Source of the DNA: W0P28-013 sp051878315
GTDB taxonomy: Bacteria > Bacteroidota > Bacteroidia > Bacteroidales > Paludibacteraceae
NCBI GenBank assembly: GCA_051878315.1
Contig: JBJEJW010000066.1
Coordinates: 1 to 64,000, forward strand
Direction: 5' to 3'
Length of the DNA: 64,000 nt
Numbering within the stretch: position 1 is the first letter of the stretch; the number at the start of each line of letters is the position of its first letter. The position numbers and the translations under genes are program-made. This document shows positions 26,581-34,321 of the stretch, one piece after another. The notes below the pieces were generated by a model that saw only the letters and a list, made by a program, of their open reading frames with translations, was not told where the DNA came from and ran no database searches.

Positions 26581-29160
26581 ATGAAAAAAATTAACTTCCT
26601 TCTCGGAATGCTGATAACCTGTATTACATTACAGGCAGCTTCCTACGGTATTTTAGTCAACGGCACTACCTATTTTGCCGGCACGCTGAACACCGAAGCC
26701 TCCGACCAAAGTTTCACAGAGTATAAGGCTTTGGGCGTTCCGTTAAAAAGCGGTGATTACTTTCAGCTCTACGATAAAGAAAACGCTGCTGCATGGGCGG
26801 TAACTTTGGATAGTTATAGCACATCGAGCGTGACGTTGTCGTCCGACCGCTACAACTGTACCGCCGATGGTTGCTACGATTTTTACATTAAATTAAAATA
26901 TCAAGCCGACCAATTGTATGTTGGCGCTGCAACAGGCGATTGCTCCGGCAATACAGGTGAAACCATCAGTGGTGGTAACACCGGTGGCGGCGATACCGGC
27001 GGTGGTGATACAGGTGGCGGTGATACCGGCGATTACACTTCCTCTGTACCAAGCCAATGTCCCGATGTGATGTTGCAGGCTTTCTATTGGGACTCGAATG
27101 TTGACAAAGGCTACGGCGACACTAAATGGGCTACACTCAATGGTCAAGCCAGCGAAATTGCCGCCTACTTCGACCTCGTTTGGTTGCCACCATCGGCCAA
27201 ATCGAGTGGCGGCGTTGGCTATATTCCCAAACAATACAGCAATCAAACCAGCGACTGGGGAACCCGTGCCGAACTCGAAAAATTCATTGCCGCCATGCAC
27301 GCCGGCAACACCAAAGTGATAGCCGACATCGTTATTAACCACGCCGGCAACAAATCGAGTTGGTGCGATTTCTACAAAATGGATTTCGGCGAATATGGCG
27401 TGTTCGAGCCCAACGCCTCGTGGATTACACGCGACGATGAAGTGTGGAGCGCTCCCTCGGCAACAGGTTGTACGGTTGGCGCAGGCGCTTCGTCCGACGA
27501 TGGTCAAGGTGACCCGAAAAACTACGGCGCTGCACGCGATTGGGACCACAACAACGCCCAAGTGCGCGAGATGTGTCGTGCCTATCTGAAATGGATGAAA
27601 AACGAAATGCACTACGACGGCTGGCGTTACGACTACTGCAAAGGGTTCCACGAATCACACATCAACGACTACAACACCGCTTCGCAAGCCTATTTCTCGG
27701 TGATGGAGTGGTGGGATGGCAATCCGGAAACATTGAAAGCAGCTCTGGACCGAGCAAGTTACAACACGCTCACATTCGACTTCGCTACGAAATACGATGT
27801 ATTCCAAAATGCCATGGCGAACCAAAACTACCAAATTAAGGGTAAAGGCTTGCTGGGTGCCGGCTATTCGAAATATGCGGTAACGTTCATCGATTCGCAC
27901 GACTCGTTCGGTCGCGAAGATGCGGCGGACATTATGGGTAAAAACGACGGCAGCAGCATCAATAACAAGAGCCTCATCTTGCAATGCAATGCCTATATTC
28001 TGTCGATGCCGGGTATTCCTTGCGTATTCTATCCGCATTGGGTGAAATACAAAGAGGAGATAAAACCGATGATTATGGCACGCAAATTGGCGGGCGTACA
28101 CAGCGAAAGTGCTGTTTCCGACGAGGCTGCAAGCGGTTATTACAAAGCCACCATCACCGGCAAAACGGGTAGCATCGTCATGTATCTCGGATCGGCCTAC
28201 ACTGATGCAGCACCGAGCGGTTACACGCTGGCTTGCAAAGATGCCGGCTACGCCGTGTATTACAAGACGACTCTGTCGAACACGGTTTCGCTGACTGTAA
28301 CACCGGCTTCGGGAACTTACGACAAAGCCATCACCGTCAGCATGACGGCTGCAAGCATCGGCACGCCAACCATCTACTATACGCTTGATGGCAGCGAGCC
28401 TTCGGCTTCATCGACCAAATACACGGCTCCATTTGCGGTGAATGCAACCACCACACTGAAAGCTATTGCCATCAGCGGCAGCAGCAAAAGTGAAGTGGTA
28501 ACGCGCGAATATGTCATCGAAAAAGCGGTCGAAGAGGAACCCGACCCGATGCCGACTACCGGCATTACGGTGCGCTTCCGCATTGCCGACGAATGTGATT
28601 GGGATTTGACGCAGGGTGTTTCTTATTGGATGTGGCACGACGAAACTGATGGCAAATTTTTCAAAGCCGATAAAACCGGTAATTGGTTCACCTACACGTT
28701 CCCCGAAGGCACGGTAACACCATTTAATATTATAGCCCTAAATGGTGATGATTGGAGTGATGCACTCGCATTGCAGACCGACGATATTGAAGGTGTGAGC
28801 GAAAATACATGTTACTATGTTACCTCGAAAGGCCCTGGCGTAGTAGGCGATTCCGATTCGTGGAAACGCCGTGCTACGGCTGTCGATTGCAACTATGTGC
28901 CCGACGCACTGCCCACCATTACACGTACCGAAACATTGACGTTATGCCCGAATCCAACCAAAGGCACGTTGGCTATCAATGCCGGCAGCAATATCGACCG
29001 CATCGAAATTTACTCGTGCATGGGTGCGCTGGTGGCTACACACACCGCCGGAACAACAGCACAAACGATTGACGTAACCGGTTTGCAAAACGGCTTGTAC
29101 ATTTTGCGTGCCACATTGGAAAACGGTAACACGTCGGTTGGCAAATTCGTTAAACAATAA
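26581..29160 (+). CDS. T9SS-exported multidomain alpha-amylase (GH13)
   Basis: 859 residues. A signal peptide (to L-Q-A, about residue 19) is followed by a beta domain (about 20-120), a Gly/Asp/Thr linker with repeats of GGDTG (about 130-155), then a GH13 barrel: 'VIADIVINHAGN' (region I), 'DGWRYDYCKGF' (nucleophile Asp), 'FSVMEWWDGN' (acid/base Glu), 'FIDSHDSFG' (transition-state Asp). After the barrel is a chitobiase/fibronectin-like domain ('YYTLDGSEPSASSTKYTAP'), a small starch-binding-like domain (about 660-750), and a T9SS type A sorting domain ('LTLCPNPTKGTLAI', 'GLYILRATLENGNTSVGKF'). Likely hydrolyses starch or glycogen on the cell surface. Not in a susCD operon. Confidence 0.93.
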   Translation: MKKINFLLGMLITCITLQAASYGILVNGTTYFAGTLNTEASDQSFTEYKALGVPLKSGDYFQLYDKENAAAWAVTLDSYSTSSVTLSSDRYNCTADGCYDFYIKLKYQADQLYVGAATGDCSGNTGETISGGNTGGGDTGGGDTGGGDTGDYTSSVPSQCPDVMLQAFYWDSNVDKGYGDTKWATLNGQASEIAAYFDLVWLPPSAKSSGGVGYIPKQYSNQTSDWGTRAELEKFIAAMHAGNTKVIADIVINHAGNKSSWCDFYKMDFGEYGVFEPNASWITRDDEVWSAPSATGCTVGAGASSDDGQGDPKNYGAARDWDHNNAQVREMCRAYLKWMKNEMHYDGWRYDYCKGFHESHINDYNTASQAYFSVMEWWDGNPETLKAALDRASYNTLTFDFATKYDVFQNAMANQNYQIKGKGLLGAGYSKYAVTFIDSHDSFGREDAADIMGKNDGSSINNKSLILQCNAYILSMPGIPCVFYPHWVKYKEEIKPMIMARKLAGVHSESAVSDEAASGYYKATITGKTGSIVMYLGSAYTDAAPSGYTLACKDAGYAVYYKTTLSNTVSLTVTPASGTYDKAITVSMTAASIGTPTIYYTLDGSEPSASSTKYTAPFAVNATTTLKAIAISGSSKSEVVTREYVIEKAVEEEPDPMPTTGITVRFRIADECDWDLTQGVSYWMWHDETDGKFFKADKTGNWFTYTFPEGTVTPFNIIALNGDDWSDALALQTDDIEGVSENTCYYVTSKGPGVVGDSDSWKRRATAVDCNYVPDALPTITRTETLTLCPNPTKGTLAINAGSNIDRIEIYSCMGALVATHTAGTTAQTIDVTGLQNGLYILRATLENGNTSVGKFVKQ
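26970..27032 (+). repeat. In-frame Gly-Asp-Thr linker repeat
   Basis: Tandem units close to GGTGGCGATACCG, 12-15 bases each, encode the flexible linker between the N-terminal domain and the amylase barrel. Confidence 0.7.
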
Positions 29161-29178
29161 TTGATACGAACTCGCAAT

Positions 29179-29214
29179 GAAAAATCCCCGTCTTTTTGGC
29201 GGGGATTTTTGTTT
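29179..29214 (+). terminator. Terminator after the amylase gene
   Basis: AAAATCCCCG and CGGGGATTTT pair, followed by T's; it also separates the convergent cation-efflux gene. Confidence 0.8.
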
Positions 29215-29227
29215 CGGTAATACGCAA

Positions 29228-30130
29228 TTATTTCAGCGGTTCAATGTGAATGATGACCTGCGTGTTTGCACCGTATTTGCTACGCAAATTTTGTTCTATC
29301 TCGCGCGTAATATTGTGCGATTCGATCACTGTCATGTCGCCACGCACGCGCACATGCAGTTCCACAGCGATGGCCGACCCGATACGTCGCGTTTTCAAGT
29401 TATGCACGTCGCTCAAACGATTGTCGTTCAGCACCAATGCCACCATTTCTTCTTCTTGTTCTTTCGGTAGCGAACGTTCCAGCAGTTCGTTCAGACTCGG
29501 CATCACCAAATCGTACGCCACTTTCAGAATCAACGCACCAACGACGATAGCCGCGATGGGGTCGAGTACACGCCACGGTTCACTCAAAAAATAGGCGCCG
29601 CCGATACCTATCAGCGTTCCTATTGACGAAAACGCATCGGAACGGTGATGCCAAGCGTTGGCTTTCAAAACCGGCGAATTAACACGTTTGGCAGTTGCCA
29701 TCGTGTACCAATAGAGCGCCTCTTTGGCTGCAATCGACACTGCCGCTGCCACCAGCGCAACCAATCCCGGACGAGCGATACTTTCTCCGCGCACCACTTG
29801 TGCAATGCGTTCCGCGCTATCAATTAAAATGCCGACGGCTACTGCCGCCAGCGCCAAACCGATGATGACGGTGGCCAATGTTTCGTACTTACCGTGGCCG
29901 TAATCGTGCGTTTCGTCTTTCGGCTTGGCCGATATTCTAACAAACAGCAACACGACCATATCCGTGGCAAAATCAGACACCGAATGAATGCCGTCGGCGA
30001 TCATTGCGCCACTTCGTCCAACAATACCGGCCACAAGTTTACCTGCCGACAATAGTACATTGACAAAAAAGCCTATCCACGTTACTTTGTAGATAGCGCG
30101 TTCGCGCGTTTCTTCTTGTTCGTTTTTCAT
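29228..30130 (-). CDS. Cation diffusion facilitator family efflux transporter
   Basis: A 300-residue inner-membrane exporter of divalent metals. Five to six membrane helices; metal-site sequences 'MIADGIHSVSDFATDMVVL' (helix 2, with H-x-x-x-D) and 'HHRSDAFSSIGTL' (helix 5), with 'HDYGHGKYETLATVI' between. The C-terminal cytosolic domain (about 215-300) has the usual ferredoxin-like fold ending 'TQVIIHIEPL'. Metal specificity (Zn, Mn, Fe or Co) is open. Its ATG overlaps the stop of the MarR gene, so the two are one operon. Confidence 0.92.
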   Translation of the reverse strand: MKNEQEETRERAIYKVTWIGFFVNVLLSAGKLVAGIVGRSGAMIADGIHSVSDFATDMVVLLFVRISAKPKDETHDYGHGKYETLATVIIGLALAAVAVGILIDSAERIAQVVRGESIARPGLVALVAAAVSIAAKEALYWYTMATAKRVNSPVLKANAWHHRSDAFSSIGTLIGIGGAYFLSEPWRVLDPIAAIVVGALILKVAYDLVMPSLNELLERSLPKEQEEEMVALVLNDNRLSDVHNLKTRRIGSAIAVELHVRVRGDMTVIESHNITREIEQNLRSKYGANTQVIIHIEPLK

Positions 30131-30543
30131 AATTTTACAGTCAATTTTTCGAGGATTTGCACCAAAGTCTCAATTTCGTTCGGTTCCAACGCCTCCGCTA
30201 TCAATTCCGAAAAACGTTCGTGTGCATAGGCGTGCATGGCGTTTATTTGACGTCCTTTGTCGGTCAGATGCAGATGCGAGTTGCGGCGGTCGTCGTCCGA
30301 CTGAACTTTATACACATAGTTGCGTTCTATCAACTTGTCGATGCCGACTGTAACCGTCGGCTTGGTCAATTGCAACTCCGATGCCAATTCCGTCACATTC
30401 GGATTGCCCAAATGGCTAATGACCTCCAAATAGTGCATTTGCGTCAATGTCAAATCTTTCAGGTCGAAGTACTCTTTGGCCTGTTCTTCCATTTCGCCCA
30501 AACTATGCGATAGTTTGGCAATAACTCCAATGATGCGTTCCAT
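30127..30543 (-). CDS. MarR-family transcriptional regulator
   Basis: 138 residues with a winged helix: 'VTELASELQLTKPTVTVGIDKLIERNYV' (recognition helix) then the wing 'QSDDDRRNSHLHLTDKG', the signature D-x-R of MarR proteins. It precedes the cation exporter with a four-base ATGA overlap, so it most likely controls that transporter and itself through the inverted repeat at 30579-30596. Confidence 0.9.
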   Translation of the reverse strand: MERIIGVIAKLSHSLGEMEEQAKEYFDLKDLTLTQMHYLEVISHLGNPNVTELASELQLTKPTVTVGIDKLIERNYVYKVQSDDDRRNSHLHLTDKGRQINAMHAYAHERFSELIAEALEPNEIETLVQILEKLTVKL

Positions 30544-30569
30544 TAAAATACGAATTTTGTTTACGGTTG

Positions 30570-30577
30570 CAAAGATA
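30570..30577 (-). promoter_or_regulatory. Promoter -7 element of the marR/cation-efflux operon
   Basis: TATCTTTG read leftward, 27 bases before the MarR ATG. Confidence 0.5.
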
Positions 30578-30578
30578 A

Positions 30579-30596
30579 TTAGTTTTATCTAACTAA
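30579..30596. promoter_or_regulatory. Perfect inverted repeat, candidate MarR operator
   Basis: TTAGTT and AACTAA flank six bases. It abuts the -7 element on its upstream side, so a bound dimer would block RNA polymerase. A MarR-size site; binding itself is inferred. Confidence 0.5.
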
Positions 30597-30611
30597 CCAA
30601 ATAATCGACCA

Positions 30612-30650
30612 GAAAAAAAGCACATTCCTGAGAATGTGCTTTTTCCTGAG
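30612..30650 (-). terminator. Terminator after glnS
   Basis: AAAAAGCACATTC and GAATGTGCTTTTT pair around a short loop; the structure can work on both strands. Confidence 0.7.
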
Positions 30651-30663
30651 CGCAAAATGCGAA

Positions 30664-32352
30664 TCAGACTTTTTTAGCCCAAGTATCCTTCAGTGCAATC
30701 GTACGGTTGAAAATCAGATGATCCGGCGTGGAATCCGGGTCGATGCAGAAATAGCCCACTTTCAGGAACTGGAACTTGTCGAGCGGTTGTGCTTTGGCCA
30801 ACGCAGCTTCGACGCGTACGCCTTGTACTACTTTCAGCGAATCGGGATTCAGCAGTTCGCGGAAATCCTTATCCGATGCCGAAGGGTCTTCCACGGCAAA
30901 CAAACGATCGTACAAGCGCACTTCGGCTTCAACACTATCGTTGATATTCACCCAATTGATGGTACTCTTCACTTTGCGGTTGCCACCTTCGGTACCGCTT
31001 TTTGTTGTCGGATCATATTCGCAGTACACCGTTGTGATGTTGCCGTCGGCATCTTTGTCGCAGCCGGTGGCTTTCACGATGTACGCACTCTTCAAACGTA
31101 CTTCGCGGCCATTGGGCGATAGTCGGAAAAAGTCTTTCGGTGCATCTTCCATAAAATCGCCTCGCTCAATATATAACTCGCGCCCGAACAGCAGTTCGCG
31201 TGTGCCGGCATTCTCGTCGTCGGGATTATTTTCGGTAAGCAACACTTCTGTCTGATTTTCGGGATAATTGGTAATCACCAATTTGACGGGGTCGAAAATG
31301 GCACTGACACGCATGGCTTTGGGTTTTAGGTCTTCGCGTGCGGCATATTCGAGCAACGACACATCAATCATACCTTCCACTTTGGTGTAACCGATTTTGT
31401 CGATAAAGTTGCGAATTGCTTGTGGCGTATAACCGCGACGGCGCAGACCGCACACGGTCGGCATACGCGGGTCGTCCCAACCGGCTACAAGGCCTTCTTG
31501 CACGAGTTGCAACATTTTGCGTTTGCTCATCACCGTGTAGGTGATGTTCAGACGGTTAAATTCGCGCTGTTTCGGTCGATAATCGCCTTCGACAAATTGA
31601 TCGAGAAACCAATCGTACAGCGGACGATGCACTTCGAACTCGAGTGTACAGATGGAATGCGTAACGCCTTCGAAATAGTCGCTTTGACCGTGAGCAAAGT
31701 CATACATCGGATAAACTTTCCATGTAAAGCCTGTGCGGTGGTGCGGATGCGACGTGATAATGCGGTACATAATCGGGTCGCGAAAGTGCATATTCGGGTG
31801 TGCCATATCGATTTTGGCACGCAATACCATCGAGCCTTCGGCAAATTCGCCGCGGTTCATCCGCTCGAACAAATCGAGGTTTTCCGCTATCGGGCGGTTG
31901 CGGAACGGACTGTTCGTACCGGCTTCGGTCGGTGTACCTTTCTGTTGTGCAATCGTTTCGGCCGACTGTTCATCTACATACGCTTTTCCCTCTTTGATGA
32001 ATCGGATGGCCAAATCGTATAACTGTTGGAAATAGTCGGACGCATAATAGATATTTTGCCATTTGAAGCCCAACCATTTAATATCTTCGGTGATGGAATC
32101 AACATATTCCACATCTTCTTTCACGGGGTTTGTGTCGTCGAAACGCAGGTTGCAGGTGCCGTTGTATTTTTCGGCTATGCCGAAATCCATACAAATGGCT
32201 TTGACGTGTCCGATGTGCAGATAGCCGTTCGGCTCGGGCGGAAATCGTGTTTGAATACGGCCGTTGTTGCGTCCTTCCTGTAAGTCGTTTTCTACGATTT
32301 GTTCGATAAAGTTCAAACTTTTTTTTGGAGTTTCTTCCACTATTGTTGTCAT
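30664..32352 (-). CDS. glnS: Glutaminyl-tRNA synthetase
   Basis: A 562-residue class I synthetase that charges tRNA-Gln directly. The catalytic start 'RFPPEPNGYLHIGHVKAI' contains the HIGH motif, 'RFDDTNPVKEDVEYVDSI' follows, and 'VMSKRKMLQLV' is the KMSKS loop. The C-terminal anticodon-binding beta barrels (about 340-560) include 'VKATGCDKDADGNITTVYCEYD'. Typical GlnRS length. Promoter at 32373-32380. Confidence 0.96.
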   Translation of the reverse strand: MTTIVEETPKKSLNFIEQIVENDLQEGRNNGRIQTRFPPEPNGYLHIGHVKAICMDFGIAEKYNGTCNLRFDDTNPVKEDVEYVDSITEDIKWLGFKWQNIYYASDYFQQLYDLAIRFIKEGKAYVDEQSAETIAQQKGTPTEAGTNSPFRNRPIAENLDLFERMNRGEFAEGSMVLRAKIDMAHPNMHFRDPIMYRIITSHPHHRTGFTWKVYPMYDFAHGQSDYFEGVTHSICTLEFEVHRPLYDWFLDQFVEGDYRPKQREFNRLNITYTVMSKRKMLQLVQEGLVAGWDDPRMPTVCGLRRRGYTPQAIRNFIDKIGYTKVEGMIDVSLLEYAAREDLKPKAMRVSAIFDPVKLVITNYPENQTEVLLTENNPDDENAGTRELLFGRELYIERGDFMEDAPKDFFRLSPNGREVRLKSAYIVKATGCDKDADGNITTVYCEYDPTTKSGTEGGNRKVKSTINWVNINDSVEAEVRLYDRLFAVEDPSASDKDFRELLNPDSLKVVQGVRVEAALAKAQPLDKFQFLKVGYFCIDPDSTPDHLIFNRTIALKDTWAKKV

Positions 32353-32372
32353 AACTTGAAAATTTAGTGATG

Positions 32373-32380
32373 CAAAATTA
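32373..32380 (-). promoter_or_regulatory. Promoter -7 element of glnS
   Basis: TAATTTTG read leftward, 21 bases before the glnS ATG. Confidence 0.5.
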
Positions 32381-32460
32381 CTTTTTTTTCTTCAAAGCAC
32401 CGCTATAATCTGCCTGAAATCAACACGAACAAAAAAAAATGATATTTTTTATCGAAAAAA

Positions 32461-32492
32461 TTTGGTGGGTTCAAAAAAAAGCTGTACCTTTG
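32461..32492 (+). promoter_or_regulatory. Promoter of the tRNA cluster
   Basis: TTTG at 32461-32464, 20-base spacer, TACCTTTG at 32485-32492: a full-consensus promoter ahead of tRNA-Gly. Confidence 0.65.
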
Positions 32493-32533
32493 CACCGCAT
32501 TTCGGAAGAGAATTGCACACACTTTGATTTATT

Positions 32534-32606
<73 letters not shown>

Positions 32607-32613
32607 CATTCGC

Positions 32614-32640
32614 AAAAAGCAGTATGAGACTGCTTTTTTT
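32614..32640 (+). terminator. Hairpin with T-run between tRNA-Gly and tRNA-Leu
   Basis: AAAAAGCAGT pairs with ACTGCTTTTT. Looks like a terminator, though no separate promoter is visible for the following tRNA-Leu; it may be only partially effective or a processing signal. Confidence 0.5.
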
Positions 32641-32655
32641 CTTGAAAAGTCTGTT

Positions 32656-32740
32656 GCCCAAGTGGCGGAATTGGTAGACGCGCACGTTTCAGGTGCGTGT
32701 GTCGCGAGATGTGCAGGTTCGAGTCCTGTCTTGGGCACCA
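32656..32740 (+). tRNA. tRNA-Leu (anticodon CAG)
   Basis: 85 bases including an encoded CCA. Acceptor GCCCAAG/CTTGGGC, anticodon stem CACGT/GCGTG with loop TTCAGGT, long variable arm (class II) and T-arm GCAGG/CCTGT. Confidence 0.95.
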
Positions 32741-32742
32741 TT

Positions 32743-32826
32743 GCGTAGGTGGTGAAATTGGTATACACGCTACTTTGAGGGGGTAGTGGTCGCAAGATCG
32801 TGTGAGTTCGAGTCTCATCCTACGCA
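32743..32826 (+). tRNA. tRNA-Leu (anticodon GAG)
   Basis: 84 bases, class II: acceptor GCGTAGG/CCTACGC, anticodon stem CTACT/GGTAG with loop TTGAGGG, long variable arm, T-arm GTGAG/CTCAT. Two bases after the preceding tRNA's CCA; no CCA encoded. Its 3' 55 bases are repeated at 34167-34222. Confidence 0.95.
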
Positions 32827-32827
32827 C
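32772..32827 (+). repeat. Left copy of the 56-bp direct repeat (inside tRNA-Leu GAG)
   Basis: Runs from the anticodon-loop side (ACTTTGAGGG...) to one base past the tRNA and is identical to 34167-34222. Tyrosine recombinases often use exactly this part of a tRNA gene as attachment site. Confidence 0.85.
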
Positions 32828-32832
32828 GATGA

Positions 32833-32862
32833 GATAGGTTCTTCGGAGCCTGTCTTTTTTTT
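32833..32862 (+). terminator. Terminator after the tRNA cluster
   Basis: GATAGGTTC and GAGCCTGTC pair across a TTCG tetraloop, followed by eight T's. Confidence 0.85.
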
Positions 32863-32922
32863 GTTGAAAAATGGCGAGTTTTAACATTTTATTCTAAAAA
32901 GTTTTTTTAGAATATTTTTTTG

Positions 32923-32930
32923 TAATTTTG
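32923..32930 (+). promoter_or_regulatory. Promoter -7 element before the DUF4846 gene
   Basis: TAATTTTG matches TAnnTTTG; it follows a T-rich inverted repeat (TTCTAAAAA / TTTTTAGAA, about 32892-32912). The leader to the DUF4846 start is over 200 bases long and contains a 60-codon frame (32951-33133) for which I see no support. Confidence 0.4.
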
Positions 32931-33158
32931 CAACGCAAATTGCGCGTGTTATGTGCGCGAGTGAGTATGCTCGTATGTGCTTGCTTACGTGCGAATTATA
33001 TATGACTGATAACATGAAATACCAAATAGAAATAATGTTGGACCGTGAGATTGTAGCGGCTTTTCTAACATGCAATACTCCATCTTTGTGGACACCCTCG
33101 CTGCGTTCTATAATAACGAATGCGATGAACTGACATTAAATATTTAAAACGCACACTA

Positions 33159-33947
33159 ATGACGAAACGTGTTTTGATTACAGTATTTGTATGCATTGGG
33201 CTTATCAGTATTCTTGGTGGCTACGCATATTATTCTTTTAGGGTAAGTAACCCATTCAATGCCAATACCATAAGCGACATTCCTTTGCCTGTTGGTTATG
33301 AACGTGTACAGGTTGAGAAAGGGAGTTTTGGTGAGTATTTGCGTTCTCTTCCATTAAAACCAAATGGCACTAAGGTATATCTGTATCGCACTAGAAAACT
33401 TGCCAATTACCAATGGCTTTCAACTGGCGTTGTAGATTTGCCCTTACTCTCCAATGACGAACAATGCGCTGACGTATGTATGCATTTGTGGGGGGAATAT
33501 ATGTTCCATTCTAAGAAGTATGGTAACCTGAGTTTTACTACTGTCAACGGAACAAAACTTCAGTATTCCGGAGGAGGCAACCGCCGAGCATTTGAGCAAT
33601 ATATGCGCAAAGTATATGGACTCTGTAACACAACTTCGTTGCATTGTTCGTTGCATTCAAGAGAACTTAAGGATATGAAAATCGGTGATGTATTCGTTTA
33701 TCCGCATCGTAGAATCGCAGGAAAAGACCGATATGGCCATGCAGTGATGGTGGCGGATATGGCTGTTAATCGATTAACCGGTAAGAAAATCTTTCTTTTA
33801 GTCGAAGGCAATACTCCTGCACGCGATATTCATATTCTTCGCCATCTCAATCCTTTCCGTAATCCATGGTATCAATTAGACGAAAATGACCAAGTCGTAC
33901 GTTTGCTCTGTTTTCGTTTTACCAACGGCCAATTGAAACATTTCTAA
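33159..33947 (+). CDS. DUF4846 domain protein, secreted or membrane-anchored
   Basis: 262 residues with an N-terminal hydrophobic segment ('VLITVFVCIGLISILGGYAYY', about 5-25) acting as signal or anchor. The rest matches the DUF4846 pattern: 'LPVGYERVQVEKGSFGEYLRSLPL' near the start, 'YQWLSTGVVDLPLLSNDEQCADVCMHLWGEY', and 'MKIGDVFVYP...GHAVMVADMAVN' near the end. The family's function is unknown to me. The gene is AT-richer than its surroundings and lies inside the segment bounded by the tRNA-Leu repeats, suggesting acquisition. Confidence 0.85.
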   Translation: MTKRVLITVFVCIGLISILGGYAYYSFRVSNPFNANTISDIPLPVGYERVQVEKGSFGEYLRSLPLKPNGTKVYLYRTRKLANYQWLSTGVVDLPLLSNDEQCADVCMHLWGEYMFHSKKYGNLSFTTVNGTKLQYSGGGNRRAFEQYMRKVYGLCNTTSLHCSLHSRELKDMKIGDVFVYPHRRIAGKDRYGHAVMVADMAVNRLTGKKIFLLVEGNTPARDIHILRHLNPFRNPWYQLDENDQVVRLLCFRFTNGQLKHF

Positions 33948-33968
33948 TTTCCTCTACTCAACAACTAG

Positions 33969-34175
33969 AAAAGCTTCAAGTATGCTTCTTCCCTCGGTGC
34001 TATCATCGGTGACACCGTAGGTTTTGTCTATGAATTTGACAATATCAAAACCACCAAGTTCCCTCTTTCCCAAGAAATAAGTCGCCCTACTGACGATTCT
34101 GTGATGACGGTTGCTTTAGCCGATTGGTTTGCAAATACCGACTGAACGGAAGAACAACTAATCGAAACTTTGAGG
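33969..34175 (+). pseudogene. ADP-ribosylglycohydrolase gene remnant
   Basis: The frame reads K-S-F-K-Y-A-S-S-L-G-A-I-I-G-D-T-V-G-F-V, then 'YEFDNIKTTKFPL' and 'TDDSVMTVALADWF', the metal-binding N-terminal region of ADP-ribosylglycohydrolases (G-A-x-x-G-D and T-D-D-S). It has no start codon (an in-frame TAG sits at 33966-33968) and a TGA at 34143-34145 where relatives have Arg, after which the homology goes on as T-E-E-Q-L-I-E-T-L-R straight into the tRNA fragment. Only about the first fifth of a normal gene is left. Confidence 0.85.
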
Positions 34176-34222
34176 GGGTAGTGGTCGCAAGATCGTGTGA
34201 GTTCGAGTCTCATCCTACGCAC
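34167..34222 (+). repeat. Right copy of the 56-bp repeat: tRNA-Leu(GAG) 3' fragment
   Basis: Identical over 56 bases to 32772-32827 but lacking the 5' half, so it cannot form a tRNA. It marks the far end of the roughly 1.4 kb segment that follows the intact tRNA gene. Confidence 0.9.
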
Positions 34223-34237
34223 AAATAATAATCACAC

Positions 34238-34269
34238 AAAAAGACATCTTCTATTGAAGGTGTCTTTTT
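34238..34269 (+). terminator. Terminator downstream of the tRNA fragment
   Basis: AAAAAGACATCTTC and GAAGGTGTCTTTTT pair around TATT. It may be the original terminator of the tRNA cluster, separated from it by the inserted segment. A second weaker hairpin (TGCCTC/GAGGCA) follows at 34277-34311. Confidence 0.75.
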
Positions 34270-34321
34270 GCGTATGTGCCTCGTTGTTGTCAAAATTCAA
34301 TAGAGGCATTTTTGTATCAAT

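Noticed and set aside
32951..33133. 60-codon frame upstream of the DUF4846 gene
   Set aside because: It lies after a promoter but has no recognisable motif, no ribosome-site signal and no coding bias; it may be leader sequence.
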